Shown piece after piece: positions 55,478-62,230 of a DNA stretch of 64,000 bases. Source of the stretch: Geodermatophilus telluris (GTDB lineage Bacteria; Actinomycetota; Actinomycetes; Mycobacteriales; Geodermatophilaceae); assembly GCF_900102745.1 (NCBI RefSeq), contig NZ_FMZF01000001.1, forward strand, positions 124,001 to 188,000. Reading direction: 5' to 3'. The notes under the pieces are model-generated. The model was not told the origin of the DNA. It worked only from the letters and a program-made list of their open reading frames with translations, and did not search any database. Position 1 is the first letter of the stretch. Each line of letters opens with the position of its first letter. A program made the translations under genes and the position numbers.

Positions 55478-56664
55478 GCCCGGGCGGGCACGTGCAGGAT
55501 CAGCGCGTCGCCCTGGCCGCCGCCGCCGCACAGGGCCGCGGCACCCACGCCGCCGCCGCGGCGGCGCAGCTCCAGCGCCACGTCGAGCACGATCCGGGCA
55601 CCGCTCATGCCGATCGGGTGGCCCAGGGCGATCGCGCCGCCGTTGGGGTTGACCTTCTCCGGGTCGATCCCGAGCTCCTTGGTGGAGACCAGCGCGACGG
55701 CGGCGAAGGCCTCGTTGAACTCGACCAGGTCGAGGTCGGCCGGGTCGATGCCCTCCCGCTCGCAGGCCCGCTGCACCGCCCGCGAGGGCTGGCTCTGCAG
55801 GGTGGCGTCGGGCCCGGCGACGACGCCGTGGGCGCCGATCTCCGCGATCGGGGTGATGCCGAGCTCGGCGGCCTTCTCCGCGCTCATGACGACCACCGCG
55901 CAGGCGCCGTCGGAGATCTGCGAGGACGTGCCGGCGGTGATGGTCCCGTCCTTCGCGAAGGCCGGCTTGAGCCGCGCCAGCGTCTCGACCGTGGTGTCGG
56001 CGCGGACGCCCTCGTCGTCGCGGAACTCGATCGGGTCGCCCTTGCGCTGCGGGATGAGCACCGGGGCGATGGCCTCCTCGAAGATGCCGTTCTTCCCGGC
56101 GCGGGCGGCCTTCTGGTGGCTCTCGGCGGCGAAGGCGTCCTGCTCCTCGCGGGTGAGGTCGTAGCGGCTGTTGGCCTGCTCGGTCAGCGCGCCCATGGCG
56201 ACCTGGTCGAAGGTGTCCGACAGCCCGTCGTGCGCCATCGCGTCGACCAGGGTGGCGTTGCCGTACTTGGTGCCGGTGCGCGAGCCGGGCAGCAGGTGCG
56301 GCGCCTGGGTCATCGACTCCTGCCCGCCGGCCACGACGACGTCGAACTCGCCGGCGCGGATGAGCTGGTCGGCCATCGCGATGGCGCTCAGGCCCGACAG
56401 GCAGACCTTGTTGATCGTGAGGGCCGGCACGGTCATCGGGATGCCGGCGGCGACGGCCGCGGGGCGGGCCGGGTTCTGCCCGGCACCGGCCTGCAGCACC
56501 TGGCCCATGATCACGTACTCGACCTGGTCGCCGGAGATGCCGGCCCGCTCGAGGGCCGCCTTGATGGCGACGGCGCCCAGGTCGGCCGCGGAGAAGTCCT
56601 TGAGCGAGCCGAGCAGTCGGCCCATCGGGGTCCGGGCGCCGCTGACGATGACCGAGCGGGACAT
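55474..56664 (-). CDS. Acetyl-CoA acetyltransferase (thiolase)
   Basis: A 396-aa thiolase that joins two acetyl-CoA to acetoacetyl-CoA or cleaves 3-ketoacyl-CoA. The nucleophilic cysteine is in [19 protein letters not shown] (~residue 90); the C-terminal [36 protein letters not shown] (His ~350) and [14 protein letters not shown] (second Cys ~380) complete the site. ATG at 56664 ([13 protein letters not shown]) follows GGAGG by 5 nt and matches the conserved thiolase N-terminus; longer starts are rejected. It corresponds to FadA4 next to the epimerase in mycobacteria (from recall). First gene of thiolase-meaB, divergent from the epimerase. Confidence 0.95.
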   Translation of the reverse strand: MSRSVIVSGARTPMGRLLGSLKDFSAADLGAVAIKAALERAGISGDQVEYVIMGQVLQAGAGQNPARPAAVAAGIPMTVPALTINKVCLSGLSAIAMADQLIRAGEFDVVVAGGQESMTQAPHLLPGSRTGTKYGNATLVDAMAHDGLSDTFDQVAMGALTEQANSRYDLTREEQDAFAAESHQKAARAGKNGIFEEAIAPVLIPQRKGDPIEFRDDEGVRADTTVETLARLKPAFAKDGTITAGTSSQISDGACAVVVMSAEKAAELGITPIAEIGAHGVVAGPDATLQSQPSRAVQRACEREGIDPADLDLVEFNEAFAAVALVSTKELGIDPEKVNPNGGAIALGHPIGMSGARIVLDVALELRRRGGGVGAAALCGGGGQGDALILHVPARA

Positions 56665-56756
56665 GCTGCCTCCAGTGCCGGTCGCCGCCGCTGGCGACCG
56701 CGGGTCGGGCCGCGCCGGCACGGGACGTGCGGGTCGCGGCGAAAGGGCTGTCGATC

Positions 56757-56779
56757 AGGATAGATCGGTTCTCCAACCG
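56757..56779 (-). promoter_or_regulatory. Thiolase promoter region with inverted repeat
   Basis: TATCCT on the minus strand (56757-56762) fits a -10 box with an ~85-nt leader. Four bp upstream of it lies CGGTT-CTCC-AACCG (56766-56779), a perfect 5-bp inverted repeat placed where a TetR-type repressor could overlap the promoter. Confidence 0.35.
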
Positions 56780-56915
56780 GGTCGACGACGCCGAGGGCCG
56801 GTGACGCACGGCCGGGACGCGTGATCCGCGGGGCCACGGGACGCCGACGCCCCGTCCGCGTGATGCGCACCACACTGTGTAGGTCGTCTCAGACGTCTTG
56901 CGCCACCATGACGCG

Positions 56916-57383
56916 GTGACCGCCAACGACGCGACGCCTCCGGCCACGGGTCTGCCCGCCGAGCTGTTCACCACGATCGACCACGTCGGCATCGCCGTCC
57001 CCGACCTGGACGAGGCGATCGCCTTCTACGCGCAGGCCTTCGGCGTGCGGTCGGTGCACGAGGAGACCAACGAGGAGCAGGGCGTCCGCGAGGCCATGCT
57101 CGCCGTCGGTACCGGGGACACCCGCATCCAGCTGCTCGCCCCGCTGACCCCCGACTCCACGATCGCGAAGTTCATCGGCCGCTCGGGCCCCGGCCTGCAG
57201 CAGCTCGCCTTCCGGGTCGACGACGTCGAGGCGGTCAGCGCCACCCTGCGCGAGCGCGGCCTGCGGCTGCTCTACGACACCCCCCGGCGGGGGACGTCGG
57301 ACAGCCGGGTCAACTTCGTCCACCCCAAGGACGCCGGCGGGGTCCTCGTCGAGCTCGTCGAGCCCGCGCGCACCGCCCACTGA
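56916..57383 (+). CDS. Methylmalonyl-CoA/ethylmalonyl-CoA epimerase
   Basis: A 155-aa glyoxalase-fold enzyme that swaps (2R) and (2S) methylmalonyl-CoA, and in some bacteria ethylmalonyl-CoA. TIDHVGIAVPDLDEAIAFY contains the first metal-ligand His, QQLAFRVDDVEAVSATL and FVHPKDAGGVLVELVEPA the later ligand region (a His and Glu). GTG at 56916 is preferred, 6 nt after CACCAT; TTG at 56898 is an alternative that adds six residues. Divergent from thiolase-meaB. The adjacent carboxylating Ccr makes ethylmalonyl-CoA a likely extra substrate. Confidence 0.92.
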   Translation: MTANDATPPATGLPAELFTTIDHVGIAVPDLDEAIAFYAQAFGVRSVHEETNEEQGVREAMLAVGTGDTRIQLLAPLTPDSTIAKFIGRSGPGLQQLAFRVDDVEAVSATLRERGLRLLYDTPRRGTSDSRVNFVHPKDAGGVLVELVEPARTAH

Positions 57384-57388
57384 GACCC

Positions 57389-57416
57389 GGGCGCCGGGAT
57401 CCGGTCCCCGGCGCCG
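57389..57416. terminator. Hairpin after the epimerase gene
   Basis: GGCGCCGGG and CCCGGCGCC arms (within about 57389-57416) around ATCCGGTC form a strong 9-bp stem in the 111-bp gap before ccr. Confidence 0.5.
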
Positions 57417-57423
57417 GGGCGTC

Positions 57424-57441
57424 GGTTACCAGTCGGTAACC
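57424..57441. promoter_or_regulatory. Operator-like inverted repeat before ccr
   Basis: GGTTACC-AGTC-GGTAACC is a perfect 7-bp inverted repeat with a 4-bp spacer, 54 bp before the ccr start. It is AT-richer than its surroundings and has the size typical of TetR-family operators. A repressor of ccr is the simplest reading; none is encoded next to it. Confidence 0.5.
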
Positions 57442-57494
57442 TGCCGCCGCACGGCCCCTCCGCCCTCCGAGCCGACGAAGACCCGGGAGACACC

Positions 57495-58826
57495 GTGGAC
57501 GCCATCAGGGACGCCATCCTCGCCGACCAGCTCACCGACATCGCCGGCCTGCCGGTGCCCGAGAGCTACCGGGCGGTGCTGGTGCGCAAGGACGAGCAGG
57601 ACATGTTCGCCGGGATGCCCACCAAGGACAAGGACCCGCGCAAGTCGCTGCACGTCGAGGAGGTGCCCACCCCCGAGCTCGGCCCGGGCGAGGCGATCGT
57701 CGCCGTGATGGCCTCCTCGGTGAACTACAACACCGTCTGGACGTCGATCTTCGAGCCGGTGTCCACCTTCGGGTTCCTCGAGCGCTACGGCCGGCAGAAC
57801 GACCTCACCAGGCGGCACGACCTCCCGTACCACGTGGTCGGCTCCGACCTGGCCGGCGTGGTGCTGCGGGTGGGCCCCGGGGTGAACAAGTGGAAGCCCG
57901 GCGACGAGGTGGTGGCGCACTGCCTGTCGGTGGAGCTGGAGGACCCGGCCGGCCACGACGACACGATGATGGACCCCCAGCAGCGCATCTGGGGCTTCGA
58001 GACCAACTTCGGCGGCCTCGCCGAGCTCGCCCTGGTCAAGTCCAACCAGCTGATGCCCAAGCCGGCGCACCTGTCCTGGGAGGAGGCCGCCGCACCCGGG
58101 CTGGTCAACTCCACCGCCTACCGGCAGCTGGTCTCCCGCAACGGCGCGGGGATGAAGCAGGGCGACGTCGTCCTCATCTGGGGCGCCTCCGGCGGGCTGG
58201 GGTCCTACGCCACCCAGATGGCGCTCAACGGCGGCGCCATCCCCGTCTGCGTGGTGAGCAGCCCGGAGAAGGCCGACATCGTGCGGCGGATGGGTGCCGA
58301 GCTGGTCATCGACCGCTCCGCGGAGGGCTACCGGTTCTGGAAGGACGAGGACACCCAGGACCCGAAGGAGTGGCAGCGGTTCGGCAAGCGGATCCGCGAG
58401 CTGACCGGCGGCGACGACGTCGACATCGTCTTCGAGCACCCCGGCCGGGAGACCTTCGGCGCCAGCGTCTACGTCGCCAAGAAGGGCGGCACGATCGTCA
58501 CCTGCGCCTCCACCAGCGGCTACATGCACTCCTACGACAACCGCTACCTCTGGATGAACCTCAAGCGGATCGTCGGGTCGCACTTCGCCAACTACAAGGA
58601 GGCGTGGGAGGCCAACCGGCTCATCGACCGCGGCCTGATCCACCCGACCCTGTCCAAGACCTACGCCATGGACGAGGTCGGCCAGGCCGCCTGCGACGTG
58701 AAGAACAACGCCCACCAGGGCAAGGTCGGCGTGCTCACCCTCGCCCCCGCCGAGGGGCTCGGGGTCAAGGACGCCGAGAAGCGGGAGAAGCACCTCGCCG
58801 CGATCAACCGCTTCCGCGGCGTGTGA
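57495..58826 (+). CDS. ccr: Crotonyl-CoA carboxylase/reductase
   Basis: Ccr (443 aa) reductively carboxylates crotonyl-CoA to ethylmalonyl-CoA with NADPH and CO2, the key step of the ethylmalonyl-CoA pathway and a source of extender units. The medium-chain dehydrogenase fold has NADPH motif VLIWGASGGLGSYATQMALN. The four CO2-holding residues of the family are all present: Asn77 in SSVNYNTVW, Phe168-Glu169 in WGFETNFGG and His363 in GSHFANYKEA (equivalents of Asn81, Phe170, Glu171, His365 in Kitasatospora). So it should carboxylate, not just reduce. GTG at 57495 has GGGAG 6 nt upstream. Normal length. Confidence 0.96.
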   Translation: MDAIRDAILADQLTDIAGLPVPESYRAVLVRKDEQDMFAGMPTKDKDPRKSLHVEEVPTPELGPGEAIVAVMASSVNYNTVWTSIFEPVSTFGFLERYGRQNDLTRRHDLPYHVVGSDLAGVVLRVGPGVNKWKPGDEVVAHCLSVELEDPAGHDDTMMDPQQRIWGFETNFGGLAELALVKSNQLMPKPAHLSWEEAAAPGLVNSTAYRQLVSRNGAGMKQGDVVLIWGASGGLGSYATQMALNGGAIPVCVVSSPEKADIVRRMGAELVIDRSAEGYRFWKDEDTQDPKEWQRFGKRIRELTGGDDVDIVFEHPGRETFGASVYVAKKGGTIVTCASTSGYMHSYDNRYLWMNLKRIVGSHFANYKEAWEANRLIDRGLIHPTLSKTYAMDEVGQAACDVKNNAHQGKVGVLTLAPAEGLGVKDAEKREKHLAAINRFRGV

Positions 58827-58831
58827 GGCAC

Positions 58832-58863
58832 CCGGCCCCCGGTCCGCGCGGACCGGGGGCCGG
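58832..58863. terminator. 32-bp perfect palindrome after ccr
   Basis: Arms 58832-58847 and 58848-58863 are exact reverse complements (CCGGCCCCCGGTCCGC and its partner), starting 5 nt after the ccr stop. A very stable hairpin without a T-run. Confidence 0.7.
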
Positions 58864-58928
58864 TGCGCGCCGCCGTCCGGGACGCGGTGCTCCCGGTGCA
58901 CACGCTGACGTCCCCCTCCCGACTCTGC

Positions 58929-58934
58929 GAGGAT
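58929..58934 (+). promoter_or_regulatory. Predicted -10 box of the DivIVA-like gene (leaderless)
   Basis: GAGGAT lies 7 nt before ATG 58942. It overlaps the earlier in-frame ATG at 58933, which argues for 58942 as the real start. Confidence 0.4.
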
Positions 58935-58941
58935 GGACCGC

Positions 58942-60318
58942 ATGACCGATCCCCGCCGCGACCTGCTGCCGATGCGCGAGGCCCAGCACTCGTTCGACGT
59001 GGTGCTGCGGGGCTACGACCGCCACCAGGTGGCCGAGACCATCGAGCGCCTCGAGGCCGACATCCGCGTCGCGCTGGCCGACCGGGACGCCGCGGCCAGC
59101 CGCTCGACCGACCTGGCCGGGCAGCTCTCGGCCATGCACGCCGAGATCGAACAGCTGCGCCGCAAGGCCGCCAACGCCGGCCCGGCCACCTTCGAGAACA
59201 TGAGCGAGCGCATCTCGCACATGCTGCGGCTGGCCGAGGAGGAGGCCGCCGACATCCGCGGCCAGGCCGAGCAGGAGGCCCGCGCGCTGCGCGAGCACAC
59301 CGCTGCCGAGGAGCGGGCGATGCTCGAGCGCCAGGCGGCCGGTCGCGCCGAGGTCGAGCACGTCCTCGCCGAGGCGCGGCAGAACGCCGAGCAGATCGCC
59401 AGCAAGGCGCAGATCCGCGCCGACGAGCTGGTGGCCAAGGCGCAGGAGAAGGTCGCCCGGCTCGACGCCGAGTCGCAGGCCCGCCGCGCCAAGGTCGAGG
59501 AGGACTTCGAGATCGCCCAGCGCGCCCGCCGCGCCGACGCCGCCCGGGCCGAGGAGGAGCGCGAGCGCGCGTCGGTCCAGGCCGCCCGGGAGCGGGTCGC
59601 CGCGGCCGAGGCGCACGCGGCCCGCGTCGTCGGCGAGGCGGAGGCGTCCGCCGCCGCCGTCCGGCGGGTGCGCGACGAGCTCACCGCGCGCCTCGCCGAG
59701 GCCCGTCGCGTGCTCTCCGCGCTGCCCGACCTCGGCGACCGCCCGCAGCCGGGTGGCCGGCCGGCCGCGCCGCCGCAGGGCACCCCGCAGGAGCCGCCGG
59801 CGGCGCGCCGTGCCGCCGAGGGCCCCGGCGACGGCCGGACCGCGCCCGCGCCGACCGGGCCCCAGACCGCCATCCAACCCGTGGCGGGGCCGCCGACCGG
59901 CATGCAGCGGGTCGTGGGCCCGCAGACCGGTGGTCAGCCGGCGCCGCCGCGCCCGGCCGCGCAGCCGCGGCCGGCGGAGGGCCCGGCCGGGGGCGGGGAG
60001 GCCGCGGCCGCCCGCCAGCCCACCCGGCCGCCGGCGCCGCCCACCCAGCCGGCCGTGCAGCCCCCCGCGCAGCAGGAGTCGCCGGCCGCGCAGACCCAGC
60101 AGATCCGGCCGGTGTCCGCACCGGACCAGGACGGCGCCGCCTCCGGAGGGCAGGGCCGGCACGCCGGGCCCCCCACCGGGTCGGGGCGCGCGGCGACCGC
60201 CGAGCAGGCGGCCGTGGACCCCGCCTCCGACGGACCCTCGACGAAGGTGCAGCCCGCCGTCGGCCCGGGCTCCCCGTCCGACACCGGCGGCCAGCCCGCC
60301 GTCCCCGGGCACCGCTGA
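58942..60318 (+). CDS. DivIVA/FilP-like coiled-coil protein
   Basis: A 458-aa cytoskeletal-type protein. A DivIVA-like head (HSFDVVLRGYDRHQVAETIE, ~residues 16-37) leads into a long Ala/Glu/Arg coiled coil (~35-255, e.g. MSERISHMLRLAEEEAADIR, EKVARLDAESQARRAKVEED). A disordered Pro/Gln/Ala tail (~265-458) with short repeats (GPQTAIQPV, GPPTGMQRV, GPQTGGQPA) follows. Streptomyces FilP and Scy, which organise tip growth, have this build and, as I recall, lie next to the epimerase-thiolase-meaB genes, as here. That positional match supports a polar-growth or cell-shape role. No membrane segment. Ortholog assignment is inference. Confidence 0.82.
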   Translation: MTDPRRDLLPMREAQHSFDVVLRGYDRHQVAETIERLEADIRVALADRDAAASRSTDLAGQLSAMHAEIEQLRRKAANAGPATFENMSERISHMLRLAEEEAADIRGQAEQEARALREHTAAEERAMLERQAAGRAEVEHVLAEARQNAEQIASKAQIRADELVAKAQEKVARLDAESQARRAKVEEDFEIAQRARRADAARAEEERERASVQAARERVAAAEAHAARVVGEAEASAAAVRRVRDELTARLAEARRVLSALPDLGDRPQPGGRPAAPPQGTPQEPPAARRAAEGPGDGRTAPAPTGPQTAIQPVAGPPTGMQRVVGPQTGGQPAPPRPAAQPRPAEGPAGGGEAAAARQPTRPPAPPTQPAVQPPAQQESPAAQTQQIRPVSAPDQDGAASGGQGRHAGPPTGSGRAATAEQAAVDPASDGPSTKVQPAVGPGSPSDTGGQPAVPGHR

Positions 60319-60364
60319 CCGCCTCCCCGCGGCGGCACCGCGGACGCTGCGCAGCGGAGGACCG

Positions 60365-61219
60365 GTGACGGCGACACGGCTGGCGGCGGCCGGCCGGCTC
60401 CTGGCGGTGACCGCGCTGACGGCGGCCGCGCTGGCGTGCCCGGCGCCGGCGGCCCGCGCCGCCGAGGGCGGCCTGCTGCGGCTGGCGCACCTCTCCCCCG
60501 ACACCCCGGCCGTCGACGTCTACGTCGACCCGGTCGCCGCCCCGGGCGACGAGCGGGTCGTCCCCGCCGTCGCCTACGGCACGGTGTCGGACTACCAGGA
60601 CGTCCCGCCCGGGAGCTACGCGGTCAGCGTGCGGCCGGTCGGTGCCGACCCGGCGACCCCGCCGGTGCTGTCCGCCACCGTGCAGGTCGACGCCGACAGC
60701 GCCCGCACCGTGGCCGGCGTCGGCACGTTCGCCGACCTCGGCCTCGAGGTGCTCGACGACGACCTGACGCCGCCGGCCGCCGGGAGCGCCCGTCTGCGGG
60801 TCGTCGCCGCGGCCGCCGGGGCGCCGACCCTCGACGTCGCCGTCCCCGGCGGCCCGGTGCTGGCCACCGGCCTGGCCTTCACCGACACGAGCGCCTACCT
60901 CGACGTCCCGGCCGGCGCGACGGCCCTCACGGTGACCCCGGCCGGCGGCCCGGCCACCGAGCTGCCCGTGGAGCTGACCGCGGGCTCGATCCACAGCGTG
61001 CTGGTGCTCGACCGCCCCGGCGGCGGGCTGGCCGTGCGGACGGTCCTGGACGCCGCCGGTCCCGGCGTCGTCCCGGCCGGTGGCGTGGAGGCGGGCGCGG
61101 GCGGCACCGCCGACGACGGCCTGCCGCTGCCCGCGGTGGCCGGCGCGGTGCTCGTCTGGGCGGCGACGCGGACGGGTGCCGGCCGCCGCCGGCACGGGGC
61201 GCGGCCCGGGCCACGGTGA
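60365..61219 (+). CDS. DUF4397-domain secreted protein with possible sortase signal
   Basis: A 284-aa exported protein. The signal peptide (RLLAVTALTAAALACPAPAARA, cleavage near residue 34) precedes two DUF4397 units (LRLAHLSPDTPAVDVYVDPV, then ARLRVVAAAAGAPTLDVAVP), beta-sandwich modules often found on bacterial surfaces. The C-terminus has a sorting-signal layout: GLPLPAVAGAVLVWAA followed by a basic tail (RTGAGRRRHGARPGPR), with LPLPA in place of LPxTG. GTG at 60365 follows GGAGGA. Its stop overlaps the sortase start by 4 bp, the strongest hint that it is the sortase substrate. Function unknown. Confidence 0.82.
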   Translation: MTATRLAAAGRLLAVTALTAAALACPAPAARAAEGGLLRLAHLSPDTPAVDVYVDPVAAPGDERVVPAVAYGTVSDYQDVPPGSYAVSVRPVGADPATPPVLSATVQVDADSARTVAGVGTFADLGLEVLDDDLTPPAAGSARLRVVAAAAGAPTLDVAVPGGPVLATGLAFTDTSAYLDVPAGATALTVTPAGGPATELPVELTAGSIHSVLVLDRPGGGLAVRTVLDAAGPGVVPAGGVEAGAGGTADDGLPLPAVAGAVLVWAATRTGAGRRRHGARPGPR

Positions 61220-61842
61220 GCGGGCCGCGCGCCCGCGGCCCGCGCCTCGGGACCCCGGGCGCGCTCCGGCTGCTCCTCGCCGTCGTCGCCGCCGGAGCCG
61301 GCACGGTCGCCCTGCTGGACCCCGGCGGGTCCGCGCCGGCCGCCGCGCGGGCTGTGGAGACGCCGGCACCCGTGGTCGCGGTCGAGCAGGCCCTCGCTCA
61401 CTCCGCGCCCCCCAGCCGCCTCCGGGTGCCGGCGATCGGCGTGGACACCGCGCTGGCCGACCTCGGCCTGGACGCGGCGGGCGCCCTGGCGGCGCCTGCC
61501 GACCCCGACCGGGCCGGGTGGTTCGCCCGCGGCACCGTGCCCGGCGACGTCGGCCCGGCCGTGCTCGCCGGGCACGTGGACTCCGTGGACGGCCCCGCGG
61601 TGTTCGCCCGGCTGCGCGAGCTCGTCCCGGGCGACGAGGTGCTCGTCGACCGCGCCGACGGGACCACCGCCCGCTTCCGGGTCACCGACGTCGAGCGGCA
61701 CCGGAAGGACGCCTTCCCGACCGAGGCGGTCTACGGCCCCACCGCCGATCCCCAGCTGCGGCTGGTCACCTGCGGCGGCGACTTCGACCGCTCGGTTCGC
61801 AGCTACGAGGACAACGTGGTGGTCTTCGCGCAGATGGCGTAG
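61216..61842 (+). CDS. Class F sortase
   Basis: A 208-aa membrane transpeptidase. One N-terminal helix (LRLLLAVVAAGAGTVALL) anchors it; the sortase barrel starts at ~70 (RLRVPAIGVDTALADLGLDA). The catalytic triad is visible: His120 in VLAGHVDSVDG, Cys186 in LVTCGGDFD and Arg195 in RSVRSYEDNVVVF. These segments mark the actinobacterial class F group, whose physiological substrates are poorly known. Sortases cut a C-terminal motif and join the protein to the cell wall or another protein. The 4-bp overlap with the DUF4397 gene suggests a dedicated pair. Confidence 0.93.
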   Translation: MSGPRARGPRLGTPGALRLLLAVVAAGAGTVALLDPGGSAPAAARAVETPAPVVAVEQALAHSAPPSRLRVPAIGVDTALADLGLDAAGALAAPADPDRAGWFARGTVPGDVGPAVLAGHVDSVDGPAVFARLRELVPGDEVLVDRADGTTARFRVTDVERHRKDAFPTEAVYGPTADPQLRLVTCGGDFDRSVRSYEDNVVVFAQMA

Positions 61843-61917
61843 TCGTTCCGGTCAGGGGCCTCCCTGCAGGGGCCCGCCGCGAGCCTGCGAGCGGTGGGGG
61901 GCAGGGTGGTCCTCCAT

Positions 61918-62229
61918 CTAGCGGCGGTGACCGCGGGCGCGCCAGCAGGCGGCGTGCCAGTGCCGGCGCAGGTCGGCGGCCGAGTCGGTGTCCCAGGGGT
62001 CGAGGTCGGAGGCGCGGGCGTAGGCCGGCCAGGTGACCAGGTGCGGCGTCCCGGGCCGGATCTCCTGGTCACAGCCCGGGCAGCGGTAGGGCTTGGTGCT
62101 GGCCGCCCCGGTCAGCGACCGGACCACCCAGTCGCCGTCGGCGGCCTCCTCCACCGTCTCGGGTCGACGCGACAGCGGGGGGCGGCCGGCCGGCCGCCCC
62201 CCGCTGCTCCGTCGTCCCCGGCGGGGCAC
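61918..62229 (-). CDS. Small zinc-ribbon-like conserved protein
   Basis: A 103-aa basic protein with an Arg/Pro-rich N-terminus (~1-23) and a conserved part containing YRCPGCDQEIRPGTPHLVTW and HWHAACWRARGH; the two Cys of CPGC with later His/Cys likely bind zinc. It is a common actinobacterial orphan, sometimes loosely labelled ATP/GTP-binding protein without evidence I can see here. GTG at 62229 lies 1 bp after the dehydrogenase stop, so it is co-transcribed downstream of that gene. Function unknown. Confidence 0.75.
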   Translation of the reverse strand: MPRRGRRSSGGRPAGRPPLSRRPETVEEAADGDWVVRSLTGAASTKPYRCPGCDQEIRPGTPHLVTWPAYARASDLDPWDTDSAADLRRHWHAACWRARGHRR

Positions 62230-62230
62230 C

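Noticed and set aside
56884-56895. CGTCTCAGACG palindrome before the epimerase as a LexA or other operator
   Set aside because: It does not match the LexA consensus and is too short to separate from chance in this sequence.
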